A stretch of 64,000 bases of DNA from Crotalaria pallida (Eukaryota; Streptophyta; Magnoliopsida; Fabales; Fabaceae), in NCBI GenBank assembly GCA_037953625.1, contig CM075656.1:75597001-75661000 (forward strand), read 5' to 3'. Position numbers and translations under genes: made by a program. Within the stretch, counting starts at the first letter, position 1. The number at the start of each line of letters is the position of its first letter. Positions 33,987 to 45,824 of this stretch are shown here, piece after piece. The notes below the pieces were generated by a model. It worked only from the letters and a program-made list of their open reading frames with translations, had not been told where the DNA came from and searched no databases.

Positions 33987-34869
33987 GGCTTGATTGCATA
34001 ATTGGTCCTTTATCTTATTTATTAGATTCACTTTGGTCCTTTATCTTTTTTTTGCAATTTAATGGTCCTTTATTTTTTTTAAAAGATTCAGTTTGGTCCT
34101 TCCGTCAAAATAAAGTTAAATGAGAAGAAATATTCCAAGAATATTTCCCCTTTAGGCTTAATTGCATAATTGGTCCTTTATCTTATTTATTAGATTCACT
34201 TTGGTCCTTTATCTTAATATTCCAAGAATATTCCCTCTTCTTCTGCTCTCTCCTTACAGCGGCGGCAGCCACCATGGGCTCACACCCTCTTCCCTCGAAA
34301 ATCATCAAATTTCTTCAACATTCTTCAATTTTTCACGGTTTTTAAGCTTTATTTTCATTATTCCTAAAAAAAAATCGTGTTTTTCGTTCTTTTTTCCTCA
34401 AAATCCGAATTCTAGGGTCCCTTTTCTAAAACCTTGGTTATCAACAATTGTCTCCTCCTCTGAACCTGCTGGAAAACGTGTGAAAACACGTGCAAAACGT
34501 TTCAACAACTCCGATTAATTTCTAAAAATGGCGGTGAGGTGGCATGGGCGGTGGCGGCGGCGCCCATGGTGGCTGCCGCCGCTGCTTGTAAGGAGAGAGC
34601 AGAAGAAAAGGAAGAAGAAGAGGGAATATTATTGGAATATTAAGATAAAGGAGCAAAGTGAATCTAATAAATAAGATAAAGGACCAATTATGCAATTAAG
34701 CCTAAAGGGGGAACATTCTTGGAATATTCCTTCTCATTTAACTTTATTTTAACGGAAGGACCAAACTGAATCTTAAAAAAAAATAAAGGACCAATAAATT
34801 GCAAAAAAAAGATAAAGGACCAAAGTGAATCTAGTAAATAAGATAAAGGACCAATTATGCAATTAAGCC
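33987..34869. mobile_element. Foldback MULE-type MITE, 883 bp (copy in unit E)
   Basis: Same element and site as 16995-17899, with the AAATAAAAA duplication at 33978-33986 and 34870-34878. It is 22 bp shorter because of small deletions in the C/T-rich and 'atttcttcaa' parts. Arms of about 300 bp could form a long RNA hairpin. A 118-codon reading frame across the left arm and centre differs between the two copies by indels that shift frame, which argues against coding. Confidence 0.88.
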
Positions 34870-34878
34870 AAATAAAAA

Positions 34879-36896
34879 CCCCATAATGATTTTATATATG
34901 GGACGACAGAATAGAATATAACTTTATCTTTTACAATTGTTTATCCTATATATAACTAGCGTGTCGACAGCCACTCTCGCCTGTCGACCCGCATTCTTAT
35001 TGTCGTGTTTTTGTTGTAAATAGTGAGTAATAAAATGATATATTACATAATCAGTATGAATAAAAAAAAATTTATTTCTGTTTTTTTTTTATTCAAAGTG
35101 CGCTATAAGGAGTGTAAAGAGAAATATGTATGAAACTTTAGACAATAGCTTTTTTCTTATTCATACTTCTGACCATGCTCTTAGTGCAATACTTGAATAG
35201 GCTCATCATTCTTTGATAAGATGATTGACTTAAGAAAGATACAATATTCATATCAAATTTAAGACAAAAGAAAAAAAAAAGAAATGAACTAAATTAACAA
35301 TGTTTACTATTTACCAAGTTGAAAGAATGTCCACGTAGCAATTTAGACTTCAATATTAGTGATTATTTCATCATTAAAAATATAACATAAAGGTCGAAGG
35401 AATTAAAATTTAAGTTCAAGAACAACATTGTCCAAAATTCATTATCCCTTTTCTACAAAATTATATGCCCGACAGGTTCCATTTTTTTCTATTCATCAAG
35501 AAAAAAACACAGAAACCGGATTTAATTTAATAACAACAAAATGACAGTTTATTTCAATAATTGTGAGTTTTAAGGAAGAAAAAAATGAAAGGCACACCAA
35601 ATTTAAAATAAATAATGTTAGAATGTGGTACCACAAACAACATTTTTAATCTCTAAAATAAGACTTCACTTTTAACGTAGTTAACATCATGCACATAGTT
35701 GACCGTTACATATATTATGTTTTCCATACTTAGTAAGTTAGAAGATGACACTAAGTATAGAAGATGCATGGCACGACAGTTATGTAAGGGACGACTTTTT
35801 TTTTAAAGTTAGTGAAATTTAGATAAATGAAAGGGGTATTTTTAGCATAAGCTAATTTATGAAAAAAAAAATAGTTAAAATAATTTTTTTTAATGATAGT
35901 AATAGATTACCACCACACCAAAAAACCAAAAAAAGTAATAGAGATTACAACCTTAATAAAATTTGCACACAAATTTTCACATTTTCTTTACAACTACAGT
36001 CTCAACAAAAATTGTAACAAAAAAGTTCTAAAATATAGAAAAACATTAAAAAGTTAAAAGTAAAAGCTGTCTCAAAAAAGACATCAATGAACACTATCAA
36101 ATTAATTGCCGTAGTATCTCATAGGTCAGGATACATATACCCTCTTTAATGCTTAGAAAGTGAATGATTTTTTTCTTCTTACATGTCAACAGTGGAAGAA
36201 GAGATCCTTAGATCACTTATTGCTACTAATTTCAAAGACAAAAATTGTGTTTTCTTGAAGATGTACATTGACTTAGTAATTAACTATATGGCATAAAGAG
36301 AAATTAACAATAAATTCAAATACCACAGTCATTACAGATATTAACATTAATTACATAATGGAATGGTAACCATAGTTATTTCAAAAATCACATACCACAC
36401 AACACATTTGTGTCAAAAATTTGGATGATAAGGAATAACTGCAACCTATTTTATGAACTTCTTTTTGGGTTTCAATAATAAGAAAAATATGCCTTGCAAA
36501 AGGTGGAGGTTGACACATTTAGAAAAAGAAAATGGTGATCTTGAAAACGACAAACAAAAAATGGGAGAAAGAATCAATTTATTTTGGAAACTGTTCAGTT
36601 ATGTATCAATTATTTAGAGAAATGATGCATTCATCCTGATTTAGAGTGATGACTTATAAGTCTAAAAATTAGAGAAAATTGTGATCATCATAGTAAATAT
36701 TCATAGTGACATACACACCTATCTAGTCTTAGGAATTCCACCCATTTTTCTTATTTTGCATTCCGTCCGGTCTTATTTATAAGATCATTTTAAGAAAAAA
36801 AATTAAGCCTTATTTATAAGATTATTTTTCAGTTTCCAATAACATTTAATTACTTCTTTCCAAAAACATTCCTATTAAATCAATACTTTTTAGTTT
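34879..36896. repeat. Replacement block of unit E
   Basis: Homologous to 17909-19886, with the CTAG and GTCGACAG/CTGTCGAC stem at 34956-34987. AT-rich, with no gene recognised. The empty site of the Stowaway element is at about 36341. Confidence 0.45.
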
Positions 36897-37776
36897 GGGA
36901 AATGTTATTAACACACGTTTCATTACTACTTGCACCCGGCTTTTATAATTTTTTGCACTAATTATCAATATTACCCTTATGTTAATATTTACACTTATAT
37001 ATTTAATACTCACACCCAATCTTATTATTTACACCCATAATCCTGAAAACCTATTACTTAATCAACTATCACTACTCACACTCACCATCTTCAACCTCTT
37101 ATCTTCAACCCACATAATCATCTTCAACCTCTCATCCTTCTCACTCAATTCCATGAAAATTAATTCCATGAAAACATATGATTGCATAGAGTTTATTTGA
37201 AAATTATAATGGAAAACTATTGAGAAGAGGCAAAGCAAATCTGACGAGAGATGGGATACCAATTAGCAGGTTTAGTGAGCCCCATTTCTACTTTTTCACT
37301 TTTCAAACAAAGCTACACAACATAACAAACAGTACGCAGTAAACAGTGAACAGTACGAGTAATAAATAATAACCCAACACCTATTAACACCAACAGAGGA
37401 AATAAATTTCTGCAAATTGAATGCGTTTTTTTAACGGGGAGAGGATTTTGTGCTTTTTTATTTCAAGTCGATAATAAACTAATAATTATTTCTCTGGATT
37501 TATACTTTTTATGGGACTCTAATTAATTTTCGAAGTGTTGGGTGAGAAGGATGAGAGGTTGAAGAAGATTATGTGGGTTGAAGATGAGAGGTTAAAGACG
37601 GTGGGTGTGAGTAATAATGATTGGTTAAGTAATAAGTTTTTCGGATTATAGGTGTAAATAATAAGATTGGGTGTGAGTATTAAATATATAAGTGAAATAA
37701 TAATATAAGGGTAATATTGATAATAAGTGAAAAAAAATTATAAAAACCGGGTGCGCGGGTGTTAATAACATCTCCC
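36897..37776. mobile_element. Long-TIR MITE with 9-bp target duplication, 880 bp (copy in unit E)
   Basis: Ends GGGAAATGTTATTAACAC and its inverse, flanked by perfect TTTTAGTTT duplications (36888-36896, 37777-37785). It corresponds to 19887-20780. Unit B at 15405 shows the empty site. Confidence 0.9.
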
Positions 37777-37785
37777 TTTTAGTTT

Positions 37786-38591
37786 TAGAATCTCAATAAC
37801 AATTATATATAAGAGTAGTTTTAAAAAAGTATATTACATGTTGACATTTTCAACACCATTAATTAACAACTTTAATTTATTTTCTTGGTGAACGTGGATT
37901 TTTTCAAAAGAATGTTACATATAAGACATGATGAAGTATTTTATTTTGTATTTTATGTTGCACTAACACTCCTTATGACCAAAATTTCAATCATATGTTA
38001 CAAATTTTCGTTAGTTTGTACTCGTTCGATAATGAGACAGGATATTGATATGTTATAAAATTTACAAAATTCATAAAGATAAAATAAAAATGGAAGTTGG
38101 TTGTATATGGTTTGTATAAGGGGAAATTCATTTAGTATACCTTTTATTATTATTATTATTATTATTATTATGAAGTAGTGTATTTCGTAACAAAAAATTA
38201 TTATTCGAGCTTACAAACTGAACTATTTCGAATTTACGAACTAAACAGCTGGCGAACTCAAATCGAATCAAATGTGAACCTAAAAAATAGATCGATATAA
38301 AGCTCGGCTCGAACTAGATTCAAACTATTTCTTAACGAACCGAACTTAGCTGAACGAATTTCAATTCAATATATTTCATTTTTTGTCCTACTATCTCTAG
38401 TATGTGAGGATAAATTATCATTGATGCTTTTTCCATACATTTTATTCGTTAACTTTATTTTTTACTAAAAAAAAATATTTTCATAGTGTAAATATACAAT
38501 ACAAATATACACTTTCTTAGTTCTTAAGAAAATAAAAATAAGTAAAATTAGCAAACAAAATGTAGCAAGAAAAGCATTATTTACCCCAAAT
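37786..38591 (+). repeat. Flank between units E and F
   Basis: Matches 20790-21594 closely, including the same missing 80-bp segment and an (ATT)n run at about 38143-38170. No gene. Confidence 0.6.
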
Positions 38592-38600
38592 TATAAATAG
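38592..38600 (+). promoter_or_regulatory. TATA box of unit F
   Basis: TATAAATAG upstream of an intact leader exon and the donor TTTG|GTATGA at about 38849. The intron has no SINE: the empty site is at 38960. Confidence 0.55.
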
Positions 38601-39190
38601 TACTTAGAAATTAGAAATGGTATCCGAAAATTGACAAAAAAAAAATCTTCGGGCTGGATCAACCTAACATCAGAGCCCAACCACCAAAGCCTTTTATCCA
38701 ATCCAAAACTCTTAGTTCAAATTCTAGAAAAATAAAAAAAAAAGAAAAAGAAAAAGAAAAAGTAAAACTCTCTCTTGCACCTGCTGCAAGCACCAGAGTA
38801 GCAGAGTCTACCATTCTCCGTTTCTCTTCTTCTTCCTATCCTGCTTTTGGTATGATTTATTATTTTTTATTTACATACATTCATACATATATGCTCCTAG
38901 TTTGCTACAAATTAATTGTTTATTGAAAATGATTTTAATTTGATTAAACAGGTTTAAATTCGTTAGACTGTGATTTTTAATTCCATTAATCAATTGAAAT
39001 AGTTTCTAGTAATTGAATGTTATCTTGCAGTTTTCTCCGTGAAATCATGTTTTAGGCTTTTAGGTTTAGCTATATATTCATTTAAAATGTGTTTTAATTG
39101 ATTGTGATTATCATATTTCTGAGTTGTTTTCATTGCTTCATTCCATGCCTAACTTTGCTATGTGTTTTAGTTATGTGCTTTTTCTGAATT

Positions 39191-40206
39191 CCAAACTTTG
39201 CTAAACTGCATTTTGACCGTACAGCGCCGCATGATCATGAACTCCTTCTGGACGTGCTCCCGAGAGAATCCTGTGTCAAATTGCTCGACTTGGAGGGATC
39301 ACTAGAGGAACATTCCATGGACTTGGTTTTTCCAATTTTGTGGTCACCAATTTGTGATGATGAGTTTAATATTGATATTATAGGTGTTCGCAGAGGATTT
39401 ATCCTTTTCGCGCACTACACCCTGCTACCTGTGAAGACAGAACAATTTCATTTTCTCCATCATTTTCTCCAGCTTTGTCTGACATTCTTGGATCTGACGA
39501 ATATCATTGTAATATTCGTTATAGTTTTGAGTATGATGCACTTAGAGATGATTACTATATAGTTGTAGCTGTGAGTGAGGTTTACCGGGGATTTTTCAAC
39601 GAATTCTTCCGTCTAAACTCCGTTGTGTTCTTCTCCATGAGAACCAATTCGTGGACACAAGTTGACATTCCAGGCCTTCCTTATGAGAGACAAAGTGAAT
39701 CACCATGCGTTTCATTTGTTAATGGGGCTGTGCATTGGTTGAATGTCACTGAATATGTCGTGTCCGTTCGAATTATTGCCTTCGATTTCATTGAAGGAAA
39801 TGTATCCAAGATACCTCTGCCACATGATGGTTTTTACACTGATGGCTATGATATAGAGTTAAGATTGGAGGTAATTGGAGGCTGTGTTTGCCTGTTATAT
39901 GGTTCTCGTGCGCAGCCGGGGTTTGATGAATTGTGGATGTTGAAAGAGTGTGAAGGGAAGTCATCTTGGACTAAGTTCAATTATATGGCTGCCTATGCCG
40001 TTCCTCCATGCTGCTTCACACCGATATACTTCACGAAAGGTGGGGAAATTGTTGGATTAGATGGTACAGATTTGTCAATTGTGAAACTTAATGACAAAGG
40101 AGAGGTGCTATGTTGTGATGATAGTTTGGCTTTTAGGCAGCAGCCGGGTACTTACATGTATTCAAGAAGTCTACTCTCACTCCCTAGCGACTCTCTGCAA
40201 CCATAG
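39191..40206 (+). pseudogene. F-box/FBA gene without F-box, frameshifted (unit F)
   Basis: The first 39 or so codons, the ATG and the splice acceptor are missing: leader intron sequence joins directly to the codons for 'AKLHFDRTA'. A 49-bp deletion at about 39421 (ACCC shared by both ends) removes the codons around 'YWTPSAFFVSNP' and shifts the frame. From 39475 a 243-aa frame covers the rest of the FBA region without further stops. It has no F-box and therefore cannot join an SCF complex. Unit A carries the same two lesions, so they share a recent ancestor. A protein starting at an internal ATG is possible but unsupported. Confidence 0.9.
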
Positions 40207-41166
40207 GAAGATAACAAACAATTAGGGTATGTAACTTTCCCTATTTGAGAATGTTATTACTATTAATTATCCTTGCTTTATAATTGGGTAAAAAGTAATA
40301 TTCGTGATGTCAGGTTAATGCTATCTGCTAAATTATTTGCTGCAACTTAGACATACACTCACATTTGTACTGCATGTTCCCCCTTCATCAACTTGCAGTA
40401 TATGTCTTTGGAAAGTTGTTTACTGTTTTAGATATTCCTTTTAAAAGAGACTTGAATATGAGAAGATCAAATACCATAAAGTGAAGAATACCATATATAC
40501 TTTAACTATTATATATGCTTTGGTTAATTAACTTACACTTTTTTTTTGCAGTATTTCAAGTATACTGCATATATGAGAAGAATGCCATAATATCATGTAT
40601 CTGAACTGAAGTTGTTTTTTTTACTTGATTTTATGTAGCCAGGCAAGGAAAGGCCAGCTTGTTAGCTTGTGGCATGAAATGTTCGTTGCAGATAAAGTAT
40701 TTCTTCCCTAGAGTTTTGTTGTGAATTTTTTTTCATATTATTATAAATTATGAAGAATGGTCGTCAGGGAATTAATACAAACAATCTGTTTGTAAGAGTA
40801 TTTGGTTTGATTTTTTAAATTGTTGTCTTCTATATTGCAACTGGTAGCTATTTCTCAAGGCGTTGAGATCATAATGAATCTTGTTTGCATAACGATGCTT
40901 ACTAACCTTTGCTATGTATCCTAATAGTTATATTTTGTGAGGTATGTTTACAAATTATTGTGTAGCAGGGAAGAGTATGAGGGTATCACTTGAATTTTTA
41001 GTGGAAAATCCTAAACCTGATGAGAGTGAAGTAGAATAACATGCCTTCTAGGGTCTTGGTGGACATAGATTTAAAAACTCAGCAGCTCCAACGGAATCTA
41101 CTTGCAACACCTCTAAGAGCTACTTAACTCAAAATGATGAAAAAACAAAAGGTTTATATATGTATA
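40207..41166 (+). other. 3' UTR and flank of unit F
   Basis: Standard unit sequence with the probable 3' UTR intron. It contains the 1.1 kb (up to about 40709) that unit A has lost. Confidence 0.6.
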
Positions 41167-41663
41167 GGCTTATTTATGTTTTTAATCCCTAAAAGTTAGG
41201 GGTGTTTTGGTTTTAGTCCCTAGAATTTTTTTTGACCTTGACTCATCCTTAATTGTTTTGAAAATTTAGTTTTAGTCTCTGCTATTAAGAAAAATCTGTT
41301 AACTGTTTTATGTAACTAACAAAATGGCACATCAGCATACACATATGCAAGTATTGTAGGCTACCGGTAGAATGACGTGGATGATCTGGACATGCAAGAG
41401 CAAAAGGGCCAAAGCTCAACCCAAATGTGTTTGTGGAATGGGTTTTGGCCCTTTTGTTATAGCTGGCCCGGATCATTCTCGTCATTCTATTGGTGACACG
41501 CAATACTTGCACACATGTCACATGTTTGCTGGCGTGACATTCTGCTAGTCACATCAACTGTTAACGGATTTTTCCTAAACTGCATGGACTAAAACCAAAT
41601 TTTCTTACTGAGACCGAAACCAAAACACGATCAACTTTCAGGGACTAAAGACATAAATAAGCC
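41167..41663. mobile_element. MITE with 9-bp target duplication (MULE-like), copy in unit F
   Basis: 497 bp, looks identical to 6049-6545, flanked by ATATGTATA on both sides. Confidence 0.85.
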
Positions 41664-43332
41664 ATATGTATATAAGCCAGCCGATAATATTATTATTGTG
41701 GGTGAAAGAATGAAAGCATTCAAACCCTTTGACCTGACCGTGCTTGTATAATGGGTTTAATTTGGCTCTACAAAGTTTTTCGTATTTATCTTCATTGCTA
41801 ATAATTTGGTTGATATATAAATGGTAAAAACAAATAAATGATGCAGATTTATTTAGGATTTAGCAAGTTTGTCTTGTTAGCATTACAAAAGTGAAGGGTT
41901 TCCCTTTCTTACTTAGGTGGTCTTAATTGTTGAAATGTCCTTCCATTTTGGTCTGAATTTCAGTTTACGATACTGTTTTTATGGCAACACATACATCTCG
42001 TTGCTCCTGATCATTTGTCCAGGATTCTTGCATTCAAATACTCCGTATATTTTTCTGTCAAGAACTAATTGTTTTCTTTATGGAATTTAAATAAACAAAT
42101 TTGAAACTGTAAGTTTTTATAGGAAATTAAATTGTATTCTTAGTTAATTAAAATGATGTTTTAACTTTTTAATATTTACTCTGGTTTTATATGTAAGACT
42201 TTTTGAGATTTTTCACTTTAATCAAATAAGATAGTTAAATTTGTTAGTGACATTGTAAATTTGAAAATTTGATATACTTTTTCAAAACTACCCTTATCAT
42301 TATTATTGAGACTTTAAATGTTGAGTTTATAGAAGTGTTTGTGTAAAGAAGTACAATTAAATACAACTGGAAAATTGAAAAATTGTGTTATATAAATAAA
42401 TCAAAATAAAAACTCCATGATGATTTTATATATGGGACGGCGGAATAGAATATAACTTTATCTTTTATAATTGTTTATCCTATATATAATGCATATATTA
42501 GAAAAATGCTTTAATTTCTTTATTAGGCTAATCCTTATTAATTTTTGGTGTATATCTAGAGCATCCTCAATCAACTACTAAAGATTGATTTTGATATGCA
42601 TACAAATTATCGGAGTAAGTTTCATTTTATTCAACATTTTTTTTAAACACAAAATAGGAATTAAATTATTGATATTATACATGTTTAAAGAAGTAAGTTA
42701 TCTATCAATTATTTAGAGCAATGATGCATTCATCCTTATTTAGAGTGATGACTTATAAGTCTAAAAATTAGAGAAAATTGTGATCATCATAGTAAATATT
42801 CATAGTGACATACACACCTATCTAGTCTTAGGAATTCCACCCGTTTTTCTTATTTTGTATTATGTCTGGTCTTATTTGTAAGATCATTTTAAGAAAAAAA
42901 TTTGGCCTTATTTGTAAGATCATTTTCCAATTTCCAATAACATTTAATTACTTCTTTCCAAAAATATTCCTATTAAATCAATACTTTTTAGTTTTAGAAT
43001 CTCAATAACAATTATATATAAGTGTAGTTTTGAAAAAATATATTAAATGTTACATTTTCAACACCATTAATTAACAACCTTAATTTATTTTCTTGTTGAA
43101 CGTGAATTTTTTCTAAAGAATGTTACATATAAGACATGATGAAGTATTTTATTTTGTATTTTATTTTGCACTAACACTCCTTATGACCAAAATTTCAATT
43201 AAAATCAATGATTTTTTTTCTTCTTTTCATTCTCGATTCTCTTGTCACTTTTTCAATCATATGTTACAAATTTTCGTTAGTTTGTACTCGTTCGATAATG
43301 AGACAGGATATTATATGTTACAAATTTTGGAT
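41664..43332 (+). repeat. Unit F downstream flank, ancestral form
   Basis: Looks identical to 6546-8214. It retains the host segment replaced in units B to E and has the decayed Stowaway-like segment near 42178-42450. No gene. Confidence 0.65.
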
Positions 43333-43845
43333 TAGCCTCCCACAAGTTAAAAAGAGTGTATGTTAATAACTCCCGCGGACTAGGCTACATGTCCTGACAC
43401 CACAGAATCTATTTCAGGATATTGTATTTTTTCTTGATGGATCATTGATTTTGATTTTATGGAAGTCAAAGAAGCAACATCTTGTTTACAAATCATCACT
43501 AGAAGGGCATTGGCTATCACATCTTGCCGTGAAATCCAATGACTTACTTATCTTCTACAACAATTTTCAGTACATTTTATTCAGCATGCTGTTTTTTATT
43601 GTGATAGTGTATCTATCAGACACATAGCAACTAATTCAGTATTCCATGAATGCACTAAGCAAAGAGATAGTGTCATGTGGCTCGTGAGAGATTGCTTTCT
43701 AAATCATATCATTTGCTTCCTATTTCCTCAGTAGAGCAAATGACAAATATTCTCACCCGATCGAGCTTTGGATCCTTCACCTTTTGCTTATTTGCTGTCC
43801 AAGTTGGGAGTTATTGACATACATTCTTAAGCTTGTGGGAGGCTA
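43333..43845 (+). mobile_element. Ty1/copia RNase H fragment between inverted repeats
   Basis: The plus strand encodes the decayed end of a copia polyprotein. It shows 'WKSKKQHLVYKSSLEGHW', later a trace of 'ATNSVFHECTK' in another frame, and finally 'SKLGVIDIHS'; these resemble the RNase H region and the usual KLGV..IH near the copia pol terminus. Stops and frame changes interrupt it. The last 40 bp (43806-43845) recur inverted at 43333-43374 (TAGCCTCCCACAAG at the left, CTTGTGGGAGGCTA at the right), so the fragment is boxed by an imperfect inverted repeat of its own 3' end. The unit array ends here. Confidence 0.75.
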
Positions 43846-44066
43846 TTAAGGCTATAAAACGTGATTTTATAATGAAAAATAATGAATTTCAAATTTCAAG
43901 AACTAATAAACTTAAATTTTTGATCCAAGTTTTTTTTAATGTATAACCATTAACCAATGCCTTTACATCAGCAAGTACTAATCTTATCTGCACTGTATAA
44001 ACAATTAAATATGTAAAAATGATAAATAGACCTACAAAATATAATCAACTTAAAAATAGATGTATA
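43846..44066. other. AT-rich spacer
   Basis: No feature recognised. It marks the right end of the F-box array. Confidence 0.5.
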
Positions 44067-44532
44067 GGCTTAAATACCAAAATGATCCTTGTAAATATTG
44101 ATCCCTTTGAAATTGGTCCATGCAAAAAAAAAAAACTTTTGATTTTGATCCTTGCATTTACAAAATGTTTTGATTTGGGTCCCTTGTGTTTAATGCAAAT
44201 GGAAAACGCCGAAAACGTAATGTATTACATTATATGACCAATTAAGAATGATATTCTTGCATCAATTATCAAAGGTAAAAAGCCAGTTTCCATTACATGA
44301 GGGAACCAATTAAAAAATCATGAGAGGGATCAAATCCTATTAAATCTAATAACAGAGGGACCAAAACAAGCTGCCAACATAATTATAGGGACCAAAATTT
44401 AATAGGAGTCAGGAGGGATCAAAACCAAAATGTTTGGTAAATGCAAGGATCAAAACCATTTTTTTTCTTTTTTTTGCAGAGACTAATTTCAAAGGAGTCA
44501 ATAATTACAAGGACCATTTTGGTATTTAAGCC
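44067..44532. mobile_element. MITE, 466 bp
   Basis: The inverted ends GGCTTAAATACCAAAATG and CATTTTGGTATTTAAGCC have inner parts that also pair ('ccttgtaa' and 'ttacaagg'). Flanks TAGATGTATA and TAAATGTATA form an imperfect 10-bp target duplication, compatible with a MULE-type element. Confidence 0.8.
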
Positions 44533-44604
44533 TAAATGTATATCACAAAGAAAGTAACATGACTTACTTACTATTGATTAATTATCAAATGACACATTTC
44601 ACTT

Positions 44605-44610
<6 letters not shown>

Positions 44611-44648
<38 letters not shown>
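44611..44648. repeat. (AT)n microsatellite
   Basis: About 19 uninterrupted AT units. Confidence 0.95.
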
Positions 44649-44650
<2 letters not shown>

Positions 44651-44750
44651 CTCATAAATATGAGACAATACGTGTGGTTTCACACTTTGTATCACATTTT
44701 CAAAGTGTGAGGATTGATCCAAGAAAAATAATTTTAATTAAAAACTTATA

Positions 44751-45022
44751 CTCCATCCCTCCGTATCTAAATATAAAGTATCTCTGGAGGATTTCACGTT
44801 CATTAAGAAAGTGGAATAATTTAGTTAATTGTATTGGAAATGTGAATTTTTAATATGTAATTTCAAAATTACCCCTATTAATATTATTGGGAATCTAAAA
44901 AGTGTTAAATAAATAGGGGTGTTTGTGGAAAAAAGTAATTAATCATCATTGAAAATTGGTATGATGCTTTATAAATGGGGACAAAATAAAAGTGTCAAGA
45001 AAACTTTATATTTAGGGTCGGG
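44751..45022. mobile_element. Stowaway-like MITE, diverged
   Basis: It starts CTCCATCCCTCCGTATCTAA and ends with the complement TATTTAGGGTCGGGG, flanked by TA on both sides. Typical of Tc1/mariner-type plant MITEs. Confidence 0.7.
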
Positions 45023-45216
45023 GTATTATTATTATTATTATTATGCAAATGTTAATAAGTGTTTTAACTGCACTTATTAAGAAGTCAAATGTAATAAATA
45101 ATCATTAAAAAAATGCATTCTTTTTATATTATAGAGACACGGAGTAACGAACGATCATTATTATTTTTTTTCCTTATAAACTTAAAATCCTTAACAAGTA
45201 TCACAGTTGTTACCAA

Positions 45217-45217
<1 letters not shown>

Positions 45218-45273
<56 letters not shown>
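45218..45273. repeat. (ATT)n microsatellite
   Basis: About 18 to 19 ATT units; the longest trinucleotide run in the window. Confidence 0.95.
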
Positions 45274-45318
45274 GATTATTATTGTTAGCTCAGTCCTTCT
45301 ACTCCTCCTTAACTTTTT

Positions 45319-45595
45319 GAGTAATATGTCAGATTAGTCCCTGACTTTGTAAGCGTCGGTCAAGTTAGTCCCTGACTTTATCGAAATAGCAAGTTAGTCT
45401 CTGAGATAGGAGAACGTCAATCAAGTTAGTCCCTGTCGTCACAATCGCAGGGATGTATTTGCTTTAAAATGGGATAAAGATAGGGACGTATGTGAATTAA
45501 AATGAAATCTCAGGGACTAAATTGCTATTTCGATAAAGTCAGGGACTAACTTGACCAACCCTTACAAAGTCGGGGACTAATCTGACATATTACTC
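45319..45595. mobile_element. MITE, 277 bp, with 10-bp target duplication
   Basis: Inverted ends GAGTAATATGTCAGATTAGT and ACTAATCTGACATATTACTC. Flanks TTAACTTTTT on both sides (45309-45318, 45596-45605). Internal blocks 'agtccctgactttatcgaaa' and its inverse extend the pairing. A 9-11 bp duplication fits Mutator-type elements. Confidence 0.87.
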
Positions 45596-45824
45596 TTAAC
45601 TTTTTGGATTCTCAATACTATTAGTGGTAGTTCTAAAACATACTCTATATGTCTCTTATTATAAGTCATTTTTATTTTATTTACGCAGATTACGAAAAAT
45701 AATTATTACTCTCAAATTTATCACAAAATATGTTTTCATTCCAAAGTTGTCCCTATTTAAAACTTTACAACTTTATTTATATATCTCTCTATTGTAATTT
45801 TTATCCTATCATCCTATGTAATTA

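Noticed and set aside
34162..34518. 118-codon frame in the foldback MITE
   Set aside because: It begins in the inverted-repeat arm, and the copy at 17170 breaks the frame by indels. No domain is visible.
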